A stretch of 64,000 nucleotides of DNA from contig NC_034011.1 in the NCBI RefSeq assembly GCF_000346465.2, forward strand, positions 24,315,115 through 24,379,114. The letters are read 5' to 3'. The translations under genes and the position numbers were made by a program. Shown here piece by piece: positions 32,780 to 45,510 of this stretch. The notes below the pieces were generated by a model. The model had not been told where the DNA came from. It saw only the letters and a program-made list of their open reading frames with translations, and ran no database searches. Each line of letters starts with the position of its first letter. Position 1 is the stretch's first letter. The stretch comes from Prunus persica. Its lineage: Eukaryota; Streptophyta; Magnoliopsida; Rosales; Rosaceae.

Positions 32780-34370
32780 GACTTTGAATTGGATTAACTT
32801 TGAGATGAAAAGGCATTTGCTGTAGGTTAGGATTTATTTTACCATTATAGAATTTTGTCTCAATTGGGTATCATGTAATTGTTCAGAAACTTCAGGCCAT
32901 CCACTTGTTTTACCAGAAACTTCTGAGATTACTATGATGGAGTTTGCACAGTTGTAGTGTCTTTTCTTTCTTTTTTTGGGTTCTCTTTTCTGATCAGTTT
33001 AGCTGTAGTGTCTAGTAGCTGTAATCAGAAGATCCTAACCCTTTAATAGATGGGAGTTTTGGGGTTATACTTTGAATTTTGAATGCATTCTCCATTTGGT
33101 TGTTTGGTTTGAAATTTTGAATGTCTTCTTCATCATCTTCATTTATCCTTGTGCTATAATATGAGCAAACAACAATTAGGTTTTATCGAGAATTTGTGTT
33201 GGGCCAAAATTAGAAATTTCTTGCCAATGAATTCCCACCACATTTGTGGTGGCTTACCCCCTCCCCCGATGGGTGGGTTGTCTTTCCTCCCAATGTAAAA
33301 AAATTAAAAATTAAAATAAAATTTTATTTATCTGTAAAGGAATGGTTTGAAGCTATTATTCTCTCAAGTAAGATTCTAAGTTCAAGTTCACGTTGTGTGA
33401 GTTTAATATATTATCACTCCGCAATACGAAAGATTCTTTAAAAAAAATTGAAAAAAATTATTTTATCTAATTTGATGCTTTTGAAAGATAACTAGCTATC
33501 TCCCAAAAAGAAAAGGATATTATTAAAAATATTGCCAAAAGAATATCTCCTAATCATCCAATCTTTATCATTATCATTATTTTTAATAAATCGCTCTGAC
33601 AGGACGCGTGCGTACGACACGCGAAGTGTCATCTTTACTTTTCCCCATGGGCCCGAATCCACTGTGATATCTTCTCCCTGTACACGTTGTCCCGCAACTT
33701 GGCTTCGCTGTCTCCATCCATTCCTATGTGTACACGCCCCCCCTCCTAACTGCATGTCGACACGTGGCGTGTACTCTGATGCCTTACAGTCTTCATCTAA
33801 TAAAAAGAGGAAAAAGAAATGTGCAAGTTGGCCCTCTTGCTTCCTCTCTTGGGGTCCACACCTGACACCTCATCTACCTTTTGTGTTTCATCACCTCCCT
33901 CAAGTCTTCCGGGGATGCTTCTGCCTTGTCTACCTTAATCCACATATACATTATTGTCAAATTTTTTTAATTAATCAATTTGTTTAGCATTTTTGCTTTG
34001 GCCAAAAAATTTGATTGTCTTACTTAATTTCATATTAGCCATGCCCCCACCAAGGGTATATAATTGCGATTGCAAATCGTAACTTATTCTATTCGAATCT
34101 CAATTTACATAAATAATTGTTAACTGTTAATGTGAACGATTTGTAATCATCCGTTGTGAATGGTTTAGTAACTCTCCTCCCCATAATTCGATGGTCCCTA
34201 AAAACATTTGATTGAGAGAACTCATCCAATAAGATTTTAATGAATTAGGTTAATTCTGCTTAAATTAGCAACCGTGCTCCTTACAGAGCGAGTAGCACTC
34301 CAATCCACACTCGCGACGACAATATTCTCTTCGCGGAAACGAAAGGAAAAGACTCTGACCCGGATCCCCA
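32776..34370. other. Intergenic between the G3BP-like gene and AFP
   Basis: No gene supported. 33236-33253 is a short CCACCACA palindrome next to a T-rich/A-rich stretch, possibly a retroposon tail. A lone ABRE-like CACGTGG lies at 33771. 33600-33950 is more GC-rich than its surroundings and holds only unsupported open frames. Confidence 0.45.
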
Positions 34371-34379
34371 GGCATCATC

Positions 34380-34685
34380 CACGTGGCGCACTCTTGGAGC
34401 GTCAGTTTTCCTCGTTCTGGAATCCAGCTCGTTTATAGATGGGATAGATATTACGTAAGTGGATAGAGCGAATTGCGGCTCTGCCTCTACTCTCTTCGCT
34501 ACGACGAGGACGAGATATTTGGGCGACGTGGCAACCTGTCAGATTCCGCATCTCCCGTGTGACACGTGTTCTCTGGGAACCCAATCCAGAAAACCAAAGA
34601 GTTGGCGACGCCTGTTCGGCGTGTCCTTCAGATCTGCGTCTCTATAAGCCACGTGCTTGTCGGGGCTCTTCATGTCCGCCACGTG
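34380..34685 (+). promoter_or_regulatory. Cluster of G-box/ABRE motifs upstream of AFP
   Basis: CACGTG cores lie at 34380, 34563, 34650 and 34680, plus ACGTGGC at 34526. A TATA-like CTATAA stands at about 34642. Such ACGT-core motifs are bound by ABI5/ABF bZIP factors. AFP genes encode ABI5-binding repressors known to be ABA-inducible, so a feedback promoter is a reasonable inference. The leader from about 34670 to 35173 holds short upstream ORFs, for example at 34830. Confidence 0.6.
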
Positions 34686-35173
34686 TCGGGTGTCTACGAC
34701 TTCCAGGGGCTTTCTCGGTATTGCACTTTTCTGTCTTCTGCAGCCAAAAAATTCATTTTTTATTATTTTTTTCTTCCCCTGTATTTTCTTTTCGCTCCTA
34801 GTCCATTTGGTTTTTCGTCTTCTGCGAAAATGCTTCTCATGGGGTCATTGACGTGCGTTTCAATTTTCTTCTGCTTTATGTTCTTCGGTGTTTGGTACAA
34901 CTGATGGCTCTTCTTTCTGTTTCTCTGAGAAGTTCATGGCGAGAAAGTGGAAGAAAATGTAGGCTTTATGCTGCAGTGTTTGGTTGGAACAAGCTTGGAA
35001 TTACTATTCAAAGATAAACATAGGATAAAGTTACCAATTTCTCAGCTTCCTTGGATTTTCTGCTGAATTCTACTTCCTGGTTTTAAAAAAGATTATTATT
35101 TTGTCATCTGGGTACCTCTTAATTTGAGCAATCTGGTTTGGATTCTGGCGTTCTGCAATTTTGTTTTTTTCAA

Positions 35174-37225
35174 ATGGCGCAAACAGAGGAAGGTGGAAAC
35201 AGAGCAACCCAACAGGTGTTCTCAATGCAAGGGAGTAATTTTCCGGGAGATCTGCTGAGGAAAATAGTTTCCGGGAATGATTTTCCTGGAAAATTCGAGG
35301 AGCCAACCCAAGATTCTGAGGAGATTGAGCTAAGCCTCGGGCTTTCATTGAACGGTCGATTTGGGGTGGACCCAAGAGCCAAGTTACTGCCACTCAAACG
35401 CTCGTCGTCAATCCCTGACTTCGCGTCGACCCCAGCAAGAGACGAGGACACGACATGTCGTGTATCTGCGCCGTGCATGGTGCCTCTGATGAGGACTTGT
35501 TCTCTGCCTACGGAAACAGTGGAAGAGTGGAGGAAGAGGAAGGAGTTGCAGAGCTTGAGGAGAATGGAGGCGAAGAGAAAGAGGTCGGAGAAGCAGCAGA
35601 GGAATTTGAAGGTGCCCAGAGATCGGAGCAGAGAGAACTTTGAGGAAGATAAGAGAGGAGGAGAAGCCATGAATGGGGTTCAAAGTTATAGACAAGAGCA
35701 GTTTGTGAAGGTGGTGGATGAGTTTAGAGCTATGGGGATCCCCACTTGGGTATCTGGTGATAAGGGTAATTGTCCGGTTCCTCCACCGCCAGCATCTCAG
35801 AGCACAATTGGGTCTCAAGGAAGTGGCTCATCTGGGATTTCAGAATCTGAGAGCCATGCTGCTGCTGCTCAAGGTATTCTCATTTCAATTTGAGATTATT
35901 GGTTTCAGCTGTTTTCTCTGTGTATGTGTTTTATTTTATTGTTGAACATTAATTTTCAATGATTTGTGTGAATCAAATATCACCTTGAAATTGGAAAAAT
36001 TGGATCCTTTAGGCAGGTTTTCTAGTAGGATTTTGGTTCATGTTATGTAGTTTGTAAATGATTGTGTGGTGAATGCCATATAAGTAGACCGGATGGCTCA
36101 ATTCGAAAACACGGTCTTTAGATTTGGAACTGGCCAAGAAGATTATCTTTATAACCTATAGATTTTGCGTTTGTAGGAGAATGTCAGTCTCATCATGGTT
36201 TGAGAATTCCCCCTTCATGTTTTTGACGTTTTTAAATGAAATAGAAACGGCAAGCCACTCTTGAGAGTGACCCTTCCTTTTGCTCTGGATCGTTCTGAAT
36301 TGCCTCCCCCAATGAACCAATTTAGTGCGTGCTGCTAGCCATGTTGTAAGGGGTTCATGTGTAACCAAGCGAGTATATGCTGGTCCAGAAATTGATGTGC
36401 CCCAAACATGTGTTCCAAGTGTTCTATTGAGTAAGAACTGATCTAACTTTAACTACTCTGTAGCCTAAATTTTCAATGGGACCTCATGATAATGATAATG
36501 TTTCGTTTAAGTAGAATTCTAGATTAGGTGTGTCGTGTGAGCGACACTGTTTGGGGGCCTTTGACATTCGATAGAGGGCAGTTCAACCGTGCTCTCCCAG
36601 ATCCCTCTGTATTGCTTTACTGCCCCCAACACCAATGCTCCTTATTGTCGATGATGTAATAGACTCATTTGATGTTTTGTCTCCCAGTTTTCTCATGCCA
36701 TGCCACTGGCTTGCGTATCATCTTATGGAAACATAGAACCTGTTAAAAGCTATTTTATGTTCTAGTGTCGAAGCTCTTGTGCTCCTGTGACATTTTACCT
36801 CTTGATATGCAGGAGCGCACAAATGCACTGAACCAAGAAGTCATGCCAATGCTCAGTCTTCTCCAAAGACTAATAAGGAACTGTTAGTGACCCCTCGAAT
36901 GATAACCACCGAAAGATCAGGTCAGTTCAACGGAGTTCAAATGGAAATTAACTGTGATAAACCCACAGTTCCAGAAAAAGGAGCCAACGAAATTGTGAGG
37001 AATGTGTTGGAAAATATGCCTTGTGTGTCTACAAAAGGAGATGGCCCCAACGGGAAAAGAATAGAAGGGTTTCTTTATAGGTACAAGAAGGGTGAGGAAG
37101 TGAGGATAGTATGTGTTTGTCATGGTAGCTTTCTCTCTCCCGCCGAGTTTGTGAAGCATGCCGGCGGTGGTGACGTGGCACACCCTTTGAAGCATATAGT
37201 AGTCAATCCATCTCCGTTTTTGTAG
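35174..37225 (+). CDS. Ninja-family protein / ABI5-binding protein (AFP-like)
   Basis: Two exons, 35174-35873 and 36813-37225, give 370 residues. The N-terminal part has an EAR motif [11 protein letters not shown] (about residues 57-67), which in this family recruits TOPLESS corepressors. A central Ninja-B region holds basic [14 protein letters not shown], a likely nuclear signal. The C-terminal [20 protein letters not shown] through HPLKHIVV matches the Jas-like/TDBD domain that binds ABI5 or JAZ proteins. Known role: a nuclear adaptor that represses ABA or jasmonate responses. The ATG at 35174 fits the family start; an in-frame upstream extension to 35138 lacks ATG. GT-AG splice sites are clear and keep phase. 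Confidence 0.93.
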
Positions 37226-37787
37226 TTGTAGTGCCCTTGTAGATCATGTCAAAACCTTTTATCTAAGGACGAGGGAGAAAGTGGAGAAGATCCATCAATG
37301 TTCCTTCCTTTTACCTTTTTCCTTTGTTTATTTAAAATTGTCTTTCAATGGGACTGATGGGCACTTGTATTGAATTCGGTACATGAAGCCTTGTGTTGGA
37401 AGGCTATAATGATTATAACTAGAGGAGACAGGTCGTTGCATGTTAATATTTGTTGGGTCATTTATTTTGTTTAATTCGTGGCAATGATGTGAGGAAGCAG
37501 AATATAAGGTAACCGAGAGTTTCGAAAGTAAGGGATTTATCTCTGTGGAGCAAAGAAGGTTGGTTGCCTACTGTTCTGGTTTTTTCTACCTACCAGTTAG
37601 GTTATCTGCATATGCGGATTGAGGAGATGAAAACAATGACCTTGTTTGCATTACTATAAACTTCATGGAGTTGCTTGTTAACTAACACAATAAACTTGAC
37701 ATGGACGGCGAAACCACCAACAATTATTGTGATCGAAAGGGGAAAAAATAAGTTCAATACAGTTGTACATAGAAGAAATTGTGGAGG

Positions 37788-38330
37788 CCAGAGTGAAATT
37801 ACAGGATGGGATAGCATCTTTGTTTGGTAGGAAGCTCACAGGGGTAGGAATTTCAACTCAACACATAACAGATAGCAATAAGTTGGCCTCACCAAACACT
37901 TCAGAGCTTACTTTACAGAAAACCTAATTTGCTTGTTTTATTGAACAAATAAGGCAAATCATATACACACGTATAAAACAAGGAACATAAATATCTGTGT
38001 GATTCAGCAGGTTCATCTGCAAGGCCCCTGAAACAATTGATGGCGCTTCTCTTTCTACAGATTACTAATGTTGACCAATATATGCCAAGGCTCGCGAAGC
38101 ACCTAACAAGACGGGGGCAGAAGTGGCTTAACCCGTAGTTCGATCTGCTTCACTTCAGGTCTTTTCAAGCGAGAGTCGACCGTACACACAACTAACAAGA
38201 CTAGAACTTCCTTAAAAATCATCAAGGGGACCTGCATCATCTGACAACGCAGCAGTAAAGAAATTTATTTGCACGGCCTTGTCGAGGAAGAATCTACGGT
38301 TGATGAAGCTGCCATCTGCTCGTCTGGCCT
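37788..38330 (-). pseudogene. Decayed duplicate of the RPK2 3' end
   Basis: Aligns with 38567-39200, the 3' flank and last codons of RPK2. On the minus strand it still encodes a diverged C-terminal tail containing LVVCTVDSRLKRPEVKQ and ending LLPPSC plus stop at about 38101, against [18 protein letters not shown] and LQPPSC in RPK2. It lacks the rest of the kinase. It sits immediately downstream of RPK2 in the same orientation, so a local tandem duplication or partial deletion of an extra gene copy is likely. Confidence 0.8.
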
Positions 38331-39000
38331 GGAAGCAAAGGCTGAAATGGTATCATAAGCAAAAGTCCAAATCTCTCCATGCAAAGTCAAGAAACATCTA
38401 TTATGACCATACTTCAAACTTGGAAGTTCAAACATACTTTATCCAATCTCATTAATCAAAACATGGTAATAACAAAGAGAAAAAGAATGAGGACTTTACC
38501 TCTAATATCATCCCCTCTAGAAACTGCTAGCACTTGTATGATAACTATCCTCCACTAAGTTCTTGAGGCCAGAGTGATTGCAGCATGACAAGTAGATATC
38601 GAATTGGATATCATTTCCTTTTACAGGAAGTTCACATGGCTAATCATATAACAGATATGAATAAGTTGGCCACAGTAAACACTTCAGCCAATACTTTCCT
38701 GAAAATATATCTACTCTGCTTTATTGAACAACAAATGAAGCTGAATATACACGTATAAGACGAGGAAATGAAACATCTGCATTCTTCTGCAGACTCATTG
38801 GCAAGGCCCCTAATAAGAGAAACAACATAAAAAAAAATTGGGGGCAGAACTATTTTACAATGTACAAGTGGGATCAATAAGGTTTAGAAATCAACCTAAG
38901 GCCAGTCCCAAAAGAGGACTGAGTGCACAAGCACATATTACAATGGCGCTTCTCTTTCTACAAACTACTAATGTTAACCAATACAAGCCTCATAAGGCAG

Positions 39001-42000
39001 CTAACAAGATGGAGGCTGAAGCTGCTTAAGTCTTCGTACAACTTGCCTCATTGTAGGCCTGGTCGAGAGAGAGTCAACCGTACACACAACTGCCAAGTGT
39101 AAAACTTCTACCAAATCATCATGGGGACCTGCATCCCATAGCCCAGCAGTAAAGAATTCCTTAGCACGGCCTTGTCGAAGAAGCATACATGACCACTGAA
39201 CAATGTTGAATCCATTTCCATATGAAGAAAATGAGGGATCCAGAGCTTTCTTGTCAGAGAGCAACTCCAGAAGCACAACACCATAACTATACACATCAGC
39301 CTTGTCTGAAACACGGCAAGTCATCGCATATTCTGGGGCAACATATCCAAAAGTTCCAGCTACACCAGTAGTAGCATGGGTTTCTGAAGTTCCAAGAAGT
39401 CTGGCCAAACCAAAGTCAGAGAGATAAGCATTGAAATCATCATCCAATAAAATATTGCTGGGCTTGACATCGCGATGAAGGACACGTGGTACACACTGAT
39501 CATGTAGGTAGGCAAGTGCACGAGCTATGTCCAAAGCAATCTTGTGAAGTATCCTCCAATCCACAGCCCTGGTAGACCTTTCCTTAATAAATTTTTCCAG
39601 ATTACCACCCGCCAAATAATTATATATTAGGAACATCTCTGTATCACTGGCATGATAACCAAGCAAAGTGACCAGATTTGGATGGCGAAGCCTTCCAAGA
39701 GTCTTAATTTCTGCATGAAATTGTTGAACTCCTTGAAACCTTCCAACTGAGAGTCGTTTTATTGCCACCAGGATTCCAGGAGATATCTCTGCCTTGTAAG
39801 TTGCCCCAAAACCTCCATTCCCAATGCAGTTGCTAGCATTGAAACTGCCCGTGGCTCGCACAACACTCTCAAAGGTCAATGGAACCCCAATGTTTGTGAA
39901 AACTGTAACTTCCTTCCTGGTAGACCCTAGAGCTCCAGACTTTGCATTCCACTTTCGTGTATACAAGAACAGAACAACCAGAGCAAGAAGCACTGAAACT
40001 ATGGCTGATGCAGATGTAATGGAAGCTATCTCAATTGAATTGAAATTCCCATTCCTCGAAGCTGGAACTCCCACTGGTGAAGCAGCATAAGGTTGTGAAT
40101 CACCATCTCTTCCTTGAGAATCTGAAGATGGTTGTGTCAGAGAAAACATGGGGCAAGAATGTATATATGGGTTTCCAATAGCAGCATTGCATTTCATCAG
40201 GTTATTATTTGAAGGCAATGAACCGGAAAAGTTATTGAAAGACACATTGAAAGAAGAGAGTGCAGTCACATTTGCCAAACCAGATGGAATCTGACCAGAA
40301 AGATTATTTTTGTCCAGCAGAAGAACAGTCAGATTTCCCAAGTTCACAAGATCCTTTGGTATCTCACCGGTGAGATGGTTTGAAGAAAGCTCCAGCACTT
40401 CTAAAGAGTAAAGCTGCCCCAAACTAGATGGAATGGTACCTGTAAGGTTATTACCAGATAAGGACAGATACCTCAGATCCCTTGTCTGGCCAAGACTGAT
40501 GGGGATCTGACCCTGCAACATGTTCCAACTCAGGTTAAGGGCAACAAGGGACACCAATTTCCCAAAAGTAGGGGGAATGGGACCAATAATCTGATTCCGA
40601 GATGCATCTAAAAATTTAAGAGATTTGCACATTGTGCCAACTTCGGCAGGAATCTGACCATATAGCTTGTTGTTACTCACATTAACAACCAATGAATCCA
40701 ATCCCTCACACTTCCCAAATAAACTACCTGGAAATGTTCCAGTAAGCTTGTTTTCTCCAACAAGGAATGCATAAAGAGTTTGCTTCCCTAATCTTTCATG
40801 TGCAATAGGCAGTGACGGCAAAGTGCCAGTAAAATTATTGTCCCCAAAGTTGTGCAGTACTGTAAGACCATCATCTTCTCCGTACAGTTGCAACGGGTTT
40901 CCAACTTGGGTTTTCGATGCAAAAAATGCTAAATAGGGCGAGGACGGATCATCATCTTTGAAAGAAAAATCTGTCAAGGGAGAAACTGGAGCACAAGTGC
41001 TGTTAAAATATTCAGGTATTGAACCTGACAAGATGTTTCCGCTGACATCAAACATAACCATACAAGGAACCTGAAGATCCTGAACAAGCTCCCCACTAAG
41101 CCTGTTAGAGCTTACATCAAAAAATTGAAGCTTCCTGCAGCGACTAAGCCCACTAGGAATTTCCCCAGTAAAGAAGTTCTGAGCCAAATTGATCATTTCT
41201 AAGTATTCACAACTACCCCAATTGCTCGGGAAGTTGCCCTCAATACTTGCCCTTGGTGCCCACAAGATCCTTAGCTTTGGAAGGGTCGTAATTTCCACAG
41301 GCATTGCACCTTGAAAGTAATTGAAGTCGTCATTCATAGAATTCAACTGCTCCAATAAAGAGTCCACTACTGTATCATTGACTCGTGGTAGCGGATTAAA
41401 CATAGACGACAACACAAGGACAGACAACTCAGAGCAATTCCCCAACTCTCGTGGTAATGAACTACTTAGGCTATTCCTCGACACATCCAACACTTCCAGC
41501 GCCTGAAGCCGGCCGAGTTCAGCTGGAATACCCTCTTCCAACATATTTGAATACAACATCAGCGTCCTCAACTGACTGCAATTTCCTAAACTGCTTGGAA
41601 TTTTATCAACCAAGAAATTACCCGCCAAATCAAGATGCTCCAGCTTCCCACAATTGTCTCCAATCTCGCTGGGAACATCCCCACTAAGTGAATTGTACGA
41701 CAAATACACAGCCTTTAACCTACCAATGAAACCCGGAATGGTCCCATTCACAAGATTCCCAGCTACATTCAAGATCTCTAAGCTCACAGAGTTTGACCAC
41801 GAGGTCGGTATCTCACCTTCAATCATATTGAACCCAAGATTAAGAACCCGCAGATTTGGATTAAGCTGAAACGGCAGAGACCCAGTTATCGAGTTGCCCT
41901 CAAGATCAAGAACCTCCAAATTTTTCAAGCCCAAAACTTCACTAGGAATTTCACCATCCAAACCATTGAAGGGAAGCGACAAGACCCTAAGCTCAGTGAG

Positions 42001-42444
42001 CTTCCCAATTACAGAGGGGAGTTTCCCAGACAACCTTCCTCCACTACCCAAACAGCTCCTCCGAATTCCGAACCCATAAAGCGGAAACTGGGCAAAATCT
42101 AAGCACGCAATAGATTTCGATCCACCTTCGCCTCCTCCACTATTCCCAGTAATGTTGAGCGCAACCACCTGAGAATTTGAATTGCAGAAGACGCCGAACC
42201 ATGAGCAGTGACCAGAATTGACCGAATAATTCCAGCTGGAAAGCAAGCCTGACGGGTCTGAGACCGAGTTCTTGAGCTGGAGGAGCACCGATGCGTCAGT
42301 ATCAGCATCAGCGAAAACGACGCCGTTCAGAGAGGCGCAGAAGACCCATAAGAGCAACACGAGCTTCAGAACAAGCACTGGCGAAGTGGGTTTGCGAAAA
42401 AACTGCTCTTTGGTGACTGAAGAGGACGAAGGGGAAAAACCCAT
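39001..42444 (-). CDS. RPK2: LRR receptor-like kinase RPK2 (TOAD2-like)
   Basis: Intronless gene for 1147 residues, typical for RPK2. Signal peptide within residues 1-46, then an N-terminal LRR cap with paired cysteines ([11 protein letters not shown]). About 20 LRRs follow, interrupted by a non-LRR island around residues 450-530 that includes a phenylalanine-rich stretch. A transmembrane helix lies near 803-831. The kinase domain has P-loop [11 protein letters not shown] (about 876), VAIKRL lysine (about 895), HRDVKPSN (about 990, RD-type) and DFG (about 1010), so it looks active. Family knowledge: plasma-membrane receptor in meristem maintenance (CLE signalling), anther and embryo development. 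The first Met fits the signal peptide. Confidence 0.95.
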   Translation of the reverse strand: MGFSPSSSSVTKEQFFRKPTSPVLVLKLVLLLWVFCASLNGVVFADADTDASVLLQLKNSVSDPSGLLSSWNYSVNSGHCSWFGVFCNSNSQVVALNITGNSGGGEGGSKSIACLDFAQFPLYGFGIRRSCLGSGGRLSGKLPSVIGKLTELRVLSLPFNGLDGEIPSEVLGLKNLEVLDLEGNSITGSLPFQLNPNLRVLNLGFNMIEGEIPTSWSNSVSLEILNVAGNLVNGTIPGFIGRLKAVYLSYNSLSGDVPSEIGDNCGKLEHLDLAGNFLVDKIPSSLGNCSQLRTLMLYSNMLEEGIPAELGRLQALEVLDVSRNSLSSSLPRELGNCSELSVLVLSSMFNPLPRVNDTVVDSLLEQLNSMNDDFNYFQGAMPVEITTLPKLRILWAPRASIEGNFPSNWGSCEYLEMINLAQNFFTGEIPSGLSRCRKLQFFDVSSNRLSGELVQDLQVPCMVMFDVSGNILSGSIPEYFNSTCAPVSPLTDFSFKDDDPSSPYLAFFASKTQVGNPLQLYGEDDGLTVLHNFGDNNFTGTLPSLPIAHERLGKQTLYAFLVGENKLTGTFPGSLFGKCEGLDSLVVNVSNNKLYGQIPAEVGTMCKSLKFLDASRNQIIGPIPPTFGKLVSLVALNLSWNMLQGQIPISLGQTRDLRYLSLSGNNLTGTIPSSLGQLYSLEVLELSSNHLTGEIPKDLVNLGNLTVLLLDKNNLSGQIPSGLANVTALSSFNVSFNNFSGSLPSNNNLMKCNAAIGNPYIHSCPMFSLTQPSSDSQGRDGDSQPYAASPVGVPASRNGNFNSIEIASITSASAIVSVLLALVVLFLYTRKWNAKSGALGSTRKEVTVFTNIGVPLTFESVVRATGSFNASNCIGNGGFGATYKAEISPGILVAIKRLSVGRFQGVQQFHAEIKTLGRLRHPNLVTLLGYHASDTEMFLIYNYLAGGNLEKFIKERSTRAVDWRILHKIALDIARALAYLHDQCVPRVLHRDVKPSNILLDDDFNAYLSDFGLARLLGTSETHATTGVAGTFGYVAPEYAMTCRVSDKADVYSYGVVLLELLSDKKALDPSFSSYGNGFNIVQWSCMLLRQGRAKEFFTAGLWDAGPHDDLVEVLHLAVVCTVDSLSTRPTMRQVVRRLKQLQPPSC

Positions 42445-45400
42445 CTCTTGAAACTATGACAGCTAAGTGGGTCTCTACGAAAATTACATAAGCAACGCAC
42501 AATGTCAGCATAAAGCTCGAAAAGAAGGAAATAGCTTAAGAATATAATCATTTGGAAGGAATTAAATTCTTACCCCTTCAGCTAGACTATCTACAACTGT
42601 CAGTAGTTTGACCCCTTCTTGCTCTTACATGAATGTTGTTGGACTTGGGTGGCTTTATCAAATCGACGGGGCCATTTTCATTCCCATTACCTTCGTTTCG
42701 CTTGCACCCGTTTGCAGTTCAGCCACCTGTACGGACACAAAGATCGCTGCTTTAACTAATGCTGTACTGTGTACTCAACAATTTAGAAGCTGAACTAAAT
42801 CGAAATCGGAAATTGGGTAAATTTGACATTTCGTATGTACCTTTGTAGCAGTAGGAGATGGGGATGGTGCCAAATTCCGTTGCCTTTTCCTTTGGGAACT
42901 GTTTTTCTTATCTTGAAATTGAAATCGAATAAAAGGAAGCTAACAGCCCTGTTTCCCTATTTGGATTTCGCTCAAAGACTCTGGATTCCTCTTGGAAATT
43001 GGGCAATTCATGTCGATCCTGCAGCAGAGAAAAGGGTCTTCGAAACCCAAGAGATCAAAACCCCAAAACCCCTTTCTTCGAGCTGCAGCACAGAAAGAGT
43101 AAAAGGGGTTTATGAAAACCCTAACCCTAATTTCGTTGGTACTGATGATAGATGGAAAGAGAGAGAGAGAGAGAGATAAAGGAGACGGAGGAAGAGAGAG
43201 AAGACTCAAGTCATTCAACTGTGTTCTTTTGAGAAGAAAACGCGTTCTTCTTTTCTTTTTTCTATTTCATGTTTATTCCTCTTCTTCTTTGCTTTTCCCT
43301 TTTTTTTTTCAATTTAAAAAAAGAAATTCTTTACATTTTAAGGGTTTTGTCGTATATGGGGGTGCTGGGGTCCACAAGACATACATTTTAGGGGGGTGGG
43401 CTCCACAGCCGGTCAATAAATGCATCAGACCCTTAGGTCAATTGAGAGGGAGGGAGAGGCTCTTGGGCTTAGTTGAGTGTGAGAGAAAGAGAAAGAGACA
43501 GAAGGGTTAAAAGAAGGAAAAAAGATTCCTCAAAGCTTCTGTACACGCGGCTGCAGAGAAAGGAATCCACGTGGGATGTCCTTCCAGAAGGGGTGAAGTG
43601 GGGCCCACCAGCCTTATGATGGTGTTGGTTGGGTCTACTCTAGTGTTCATGAGGTCCAGATAAGAAAAGGGAGCTGTACTGTTCTCCACTGGGATTTGGC
43701 TGCCGGCTGCAACTCTCACTCAGAGTCTCATGATTTATGGGATTTAATTTGGACAGTTATAGCTCGGAATGCGATTGATGCCTACTTCTTTTACTAGATA
43801 ATATGGAAAATTGGAAACTTTGGACTTCATTTTATTAGGAAGAGTCATTAACACAAATAATTATTTTGTTAAATTTATCTGTATAGACGGTTAAGAATCG
43901 CTTGCACCTCTACACGAGTGATTGTATTTTACAATAATGTGTGTTTTAAGTTCAAATTGGAAGTTGTACAAGAAGGGTAGAGAAGTGTATGATGCGTTCC
44001 ATCTAATTGGTAAACTAGGGGCATTTGCATCATCACCTTTTAACTTGTGTGTGTCTTTTAGGCTTACATAAGAATTTATGCCGAGGCACACATGATGTTC
44101 TTGTACTTGGCAAACTGCAAAAGTGACGCGTATATATATGCTGTGCAGAAGGAATATATGCTATACTTACCAGAATCAAAACAATTTAACCCTAAGCAAA
44201 TAAAAAATTTTGATCACTTACTGTGTGGTAGAGATTGATGCTGCTTATTTATTACAAGAATAATTAAGATACTCAATCGTAATCAAATCCCATACTTAAA
44301 GGATTATGGATAGTTTGCTGATATTGTGTCTATTATAGCGTTAGTAATATTATATACGGGTTTTATTAGTTGTTTGAGAAGATCCATTGCCTGATTTGTA
44401 AGTTTTTATGAATAGTATGAAACTTGGAGCAATTAAGACTGCTATATTTTAAGGACGTGACGTGAGTTAGGACAATTAATCAATATAATATATTGAGTTT
44501 GATTCTCCTCTTTTGTAAATTCTAACAATTTAGACTATTACTAGTATAAAATGAAAAGTACAAAAACATTTCAATTATCATAGTGGTATGGTATGGATGC
44601 ACGTATAGCTTTAGCCTATTGAAAAGCAACTAATTATAAAAATCTAGCCTTTCCAGCATCCAGACAGGATGCTTTAGCTCTCTCTCTTTTGTCACATACC
44701 TAAACAGAAAGTTCTCATCTCACCCCACCTCGTTGCTCATAAGAAAAGCCAACTTGACAAATTGAACATGTTGTAGTTTACATAATCCTGACGTAAGACT
44801 GACGTTTTCTAATTAACATGCATAGTTAAACTATGGTTAGCTAGCTTACTATAGGTTTTGCTGTGCTGGTGTGCCCTTTAGCTTTTGCTTATATTTGCAA
44901 TTCATTTCTTAGAGATAGGATAGGATCCAGATTTGAATCAATTCAAGGTTCAGATCAACCAACCAGCAGATTTTACTTTGGGGAACCAAAGGCATGAGCT
45001 TTTGCTCCTTACCAAACTGGCTGCCTAAAAGGATAATCAAATGCATGAAAAACAGGAATTAAAGCAACTTAAAAACTTAATAGGTTGGCTGTTAGATACC
45101 CAATTTTTGTATAGTTTACCAGATTCTGAATTCTGATTTCTAGACCTTGTTTCAATTGCCATCTCAAATTATTGTATTTCAAGCAGATTCAGGTGATTTG
45201 TCAGATGCAACAAATAGGCACCAAACCAAAGAAATGGCTAACAAGAGTCAGATTTTGCAGTATTGAAGATACCTATTAAGCAGAATTAGTGTTGAGTGCA
45301 AACCAATTTCTCCAACATATACATATACCGTATACGTATGTCTGTACATCAGTTTTGAAACCACATCTACCATTTAACACCATTTAGATCTGTCATCATC

Positions 45401-45510
45401 TATGTGCATCAATTTCCAATTGTTCACTCTCTTGGTTCATCATTTCTATGGCTTCTCTTTTATTGAAGGAGATCACGGCATGATCATTAGGAAGAAAATC
45501 TATCCTTCTC
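42445..45510. other. Region 5' of RPK2 and intergenic space
   Basis: 42445 to about 43500 is the likely leader and promoter of minus-strand RPK2, with a (GA)n tract near 43157. The rest, to 45510, is AT-rich with no supported gene. Open frames in this stretch lack recognisable domains. Confidence 0.5.

Noticed and set aside
33532..33987. 151-residue plus-strand open frame in the G3BP-AFP gap
   Set aside because: No domain, no plausible splice context and poor composition for a coding region.
43112..43510. 132-residue plus-strand open frame
   Set aside because: Built from a GA microsatellite and T-rich sequence; no protein-like composition.
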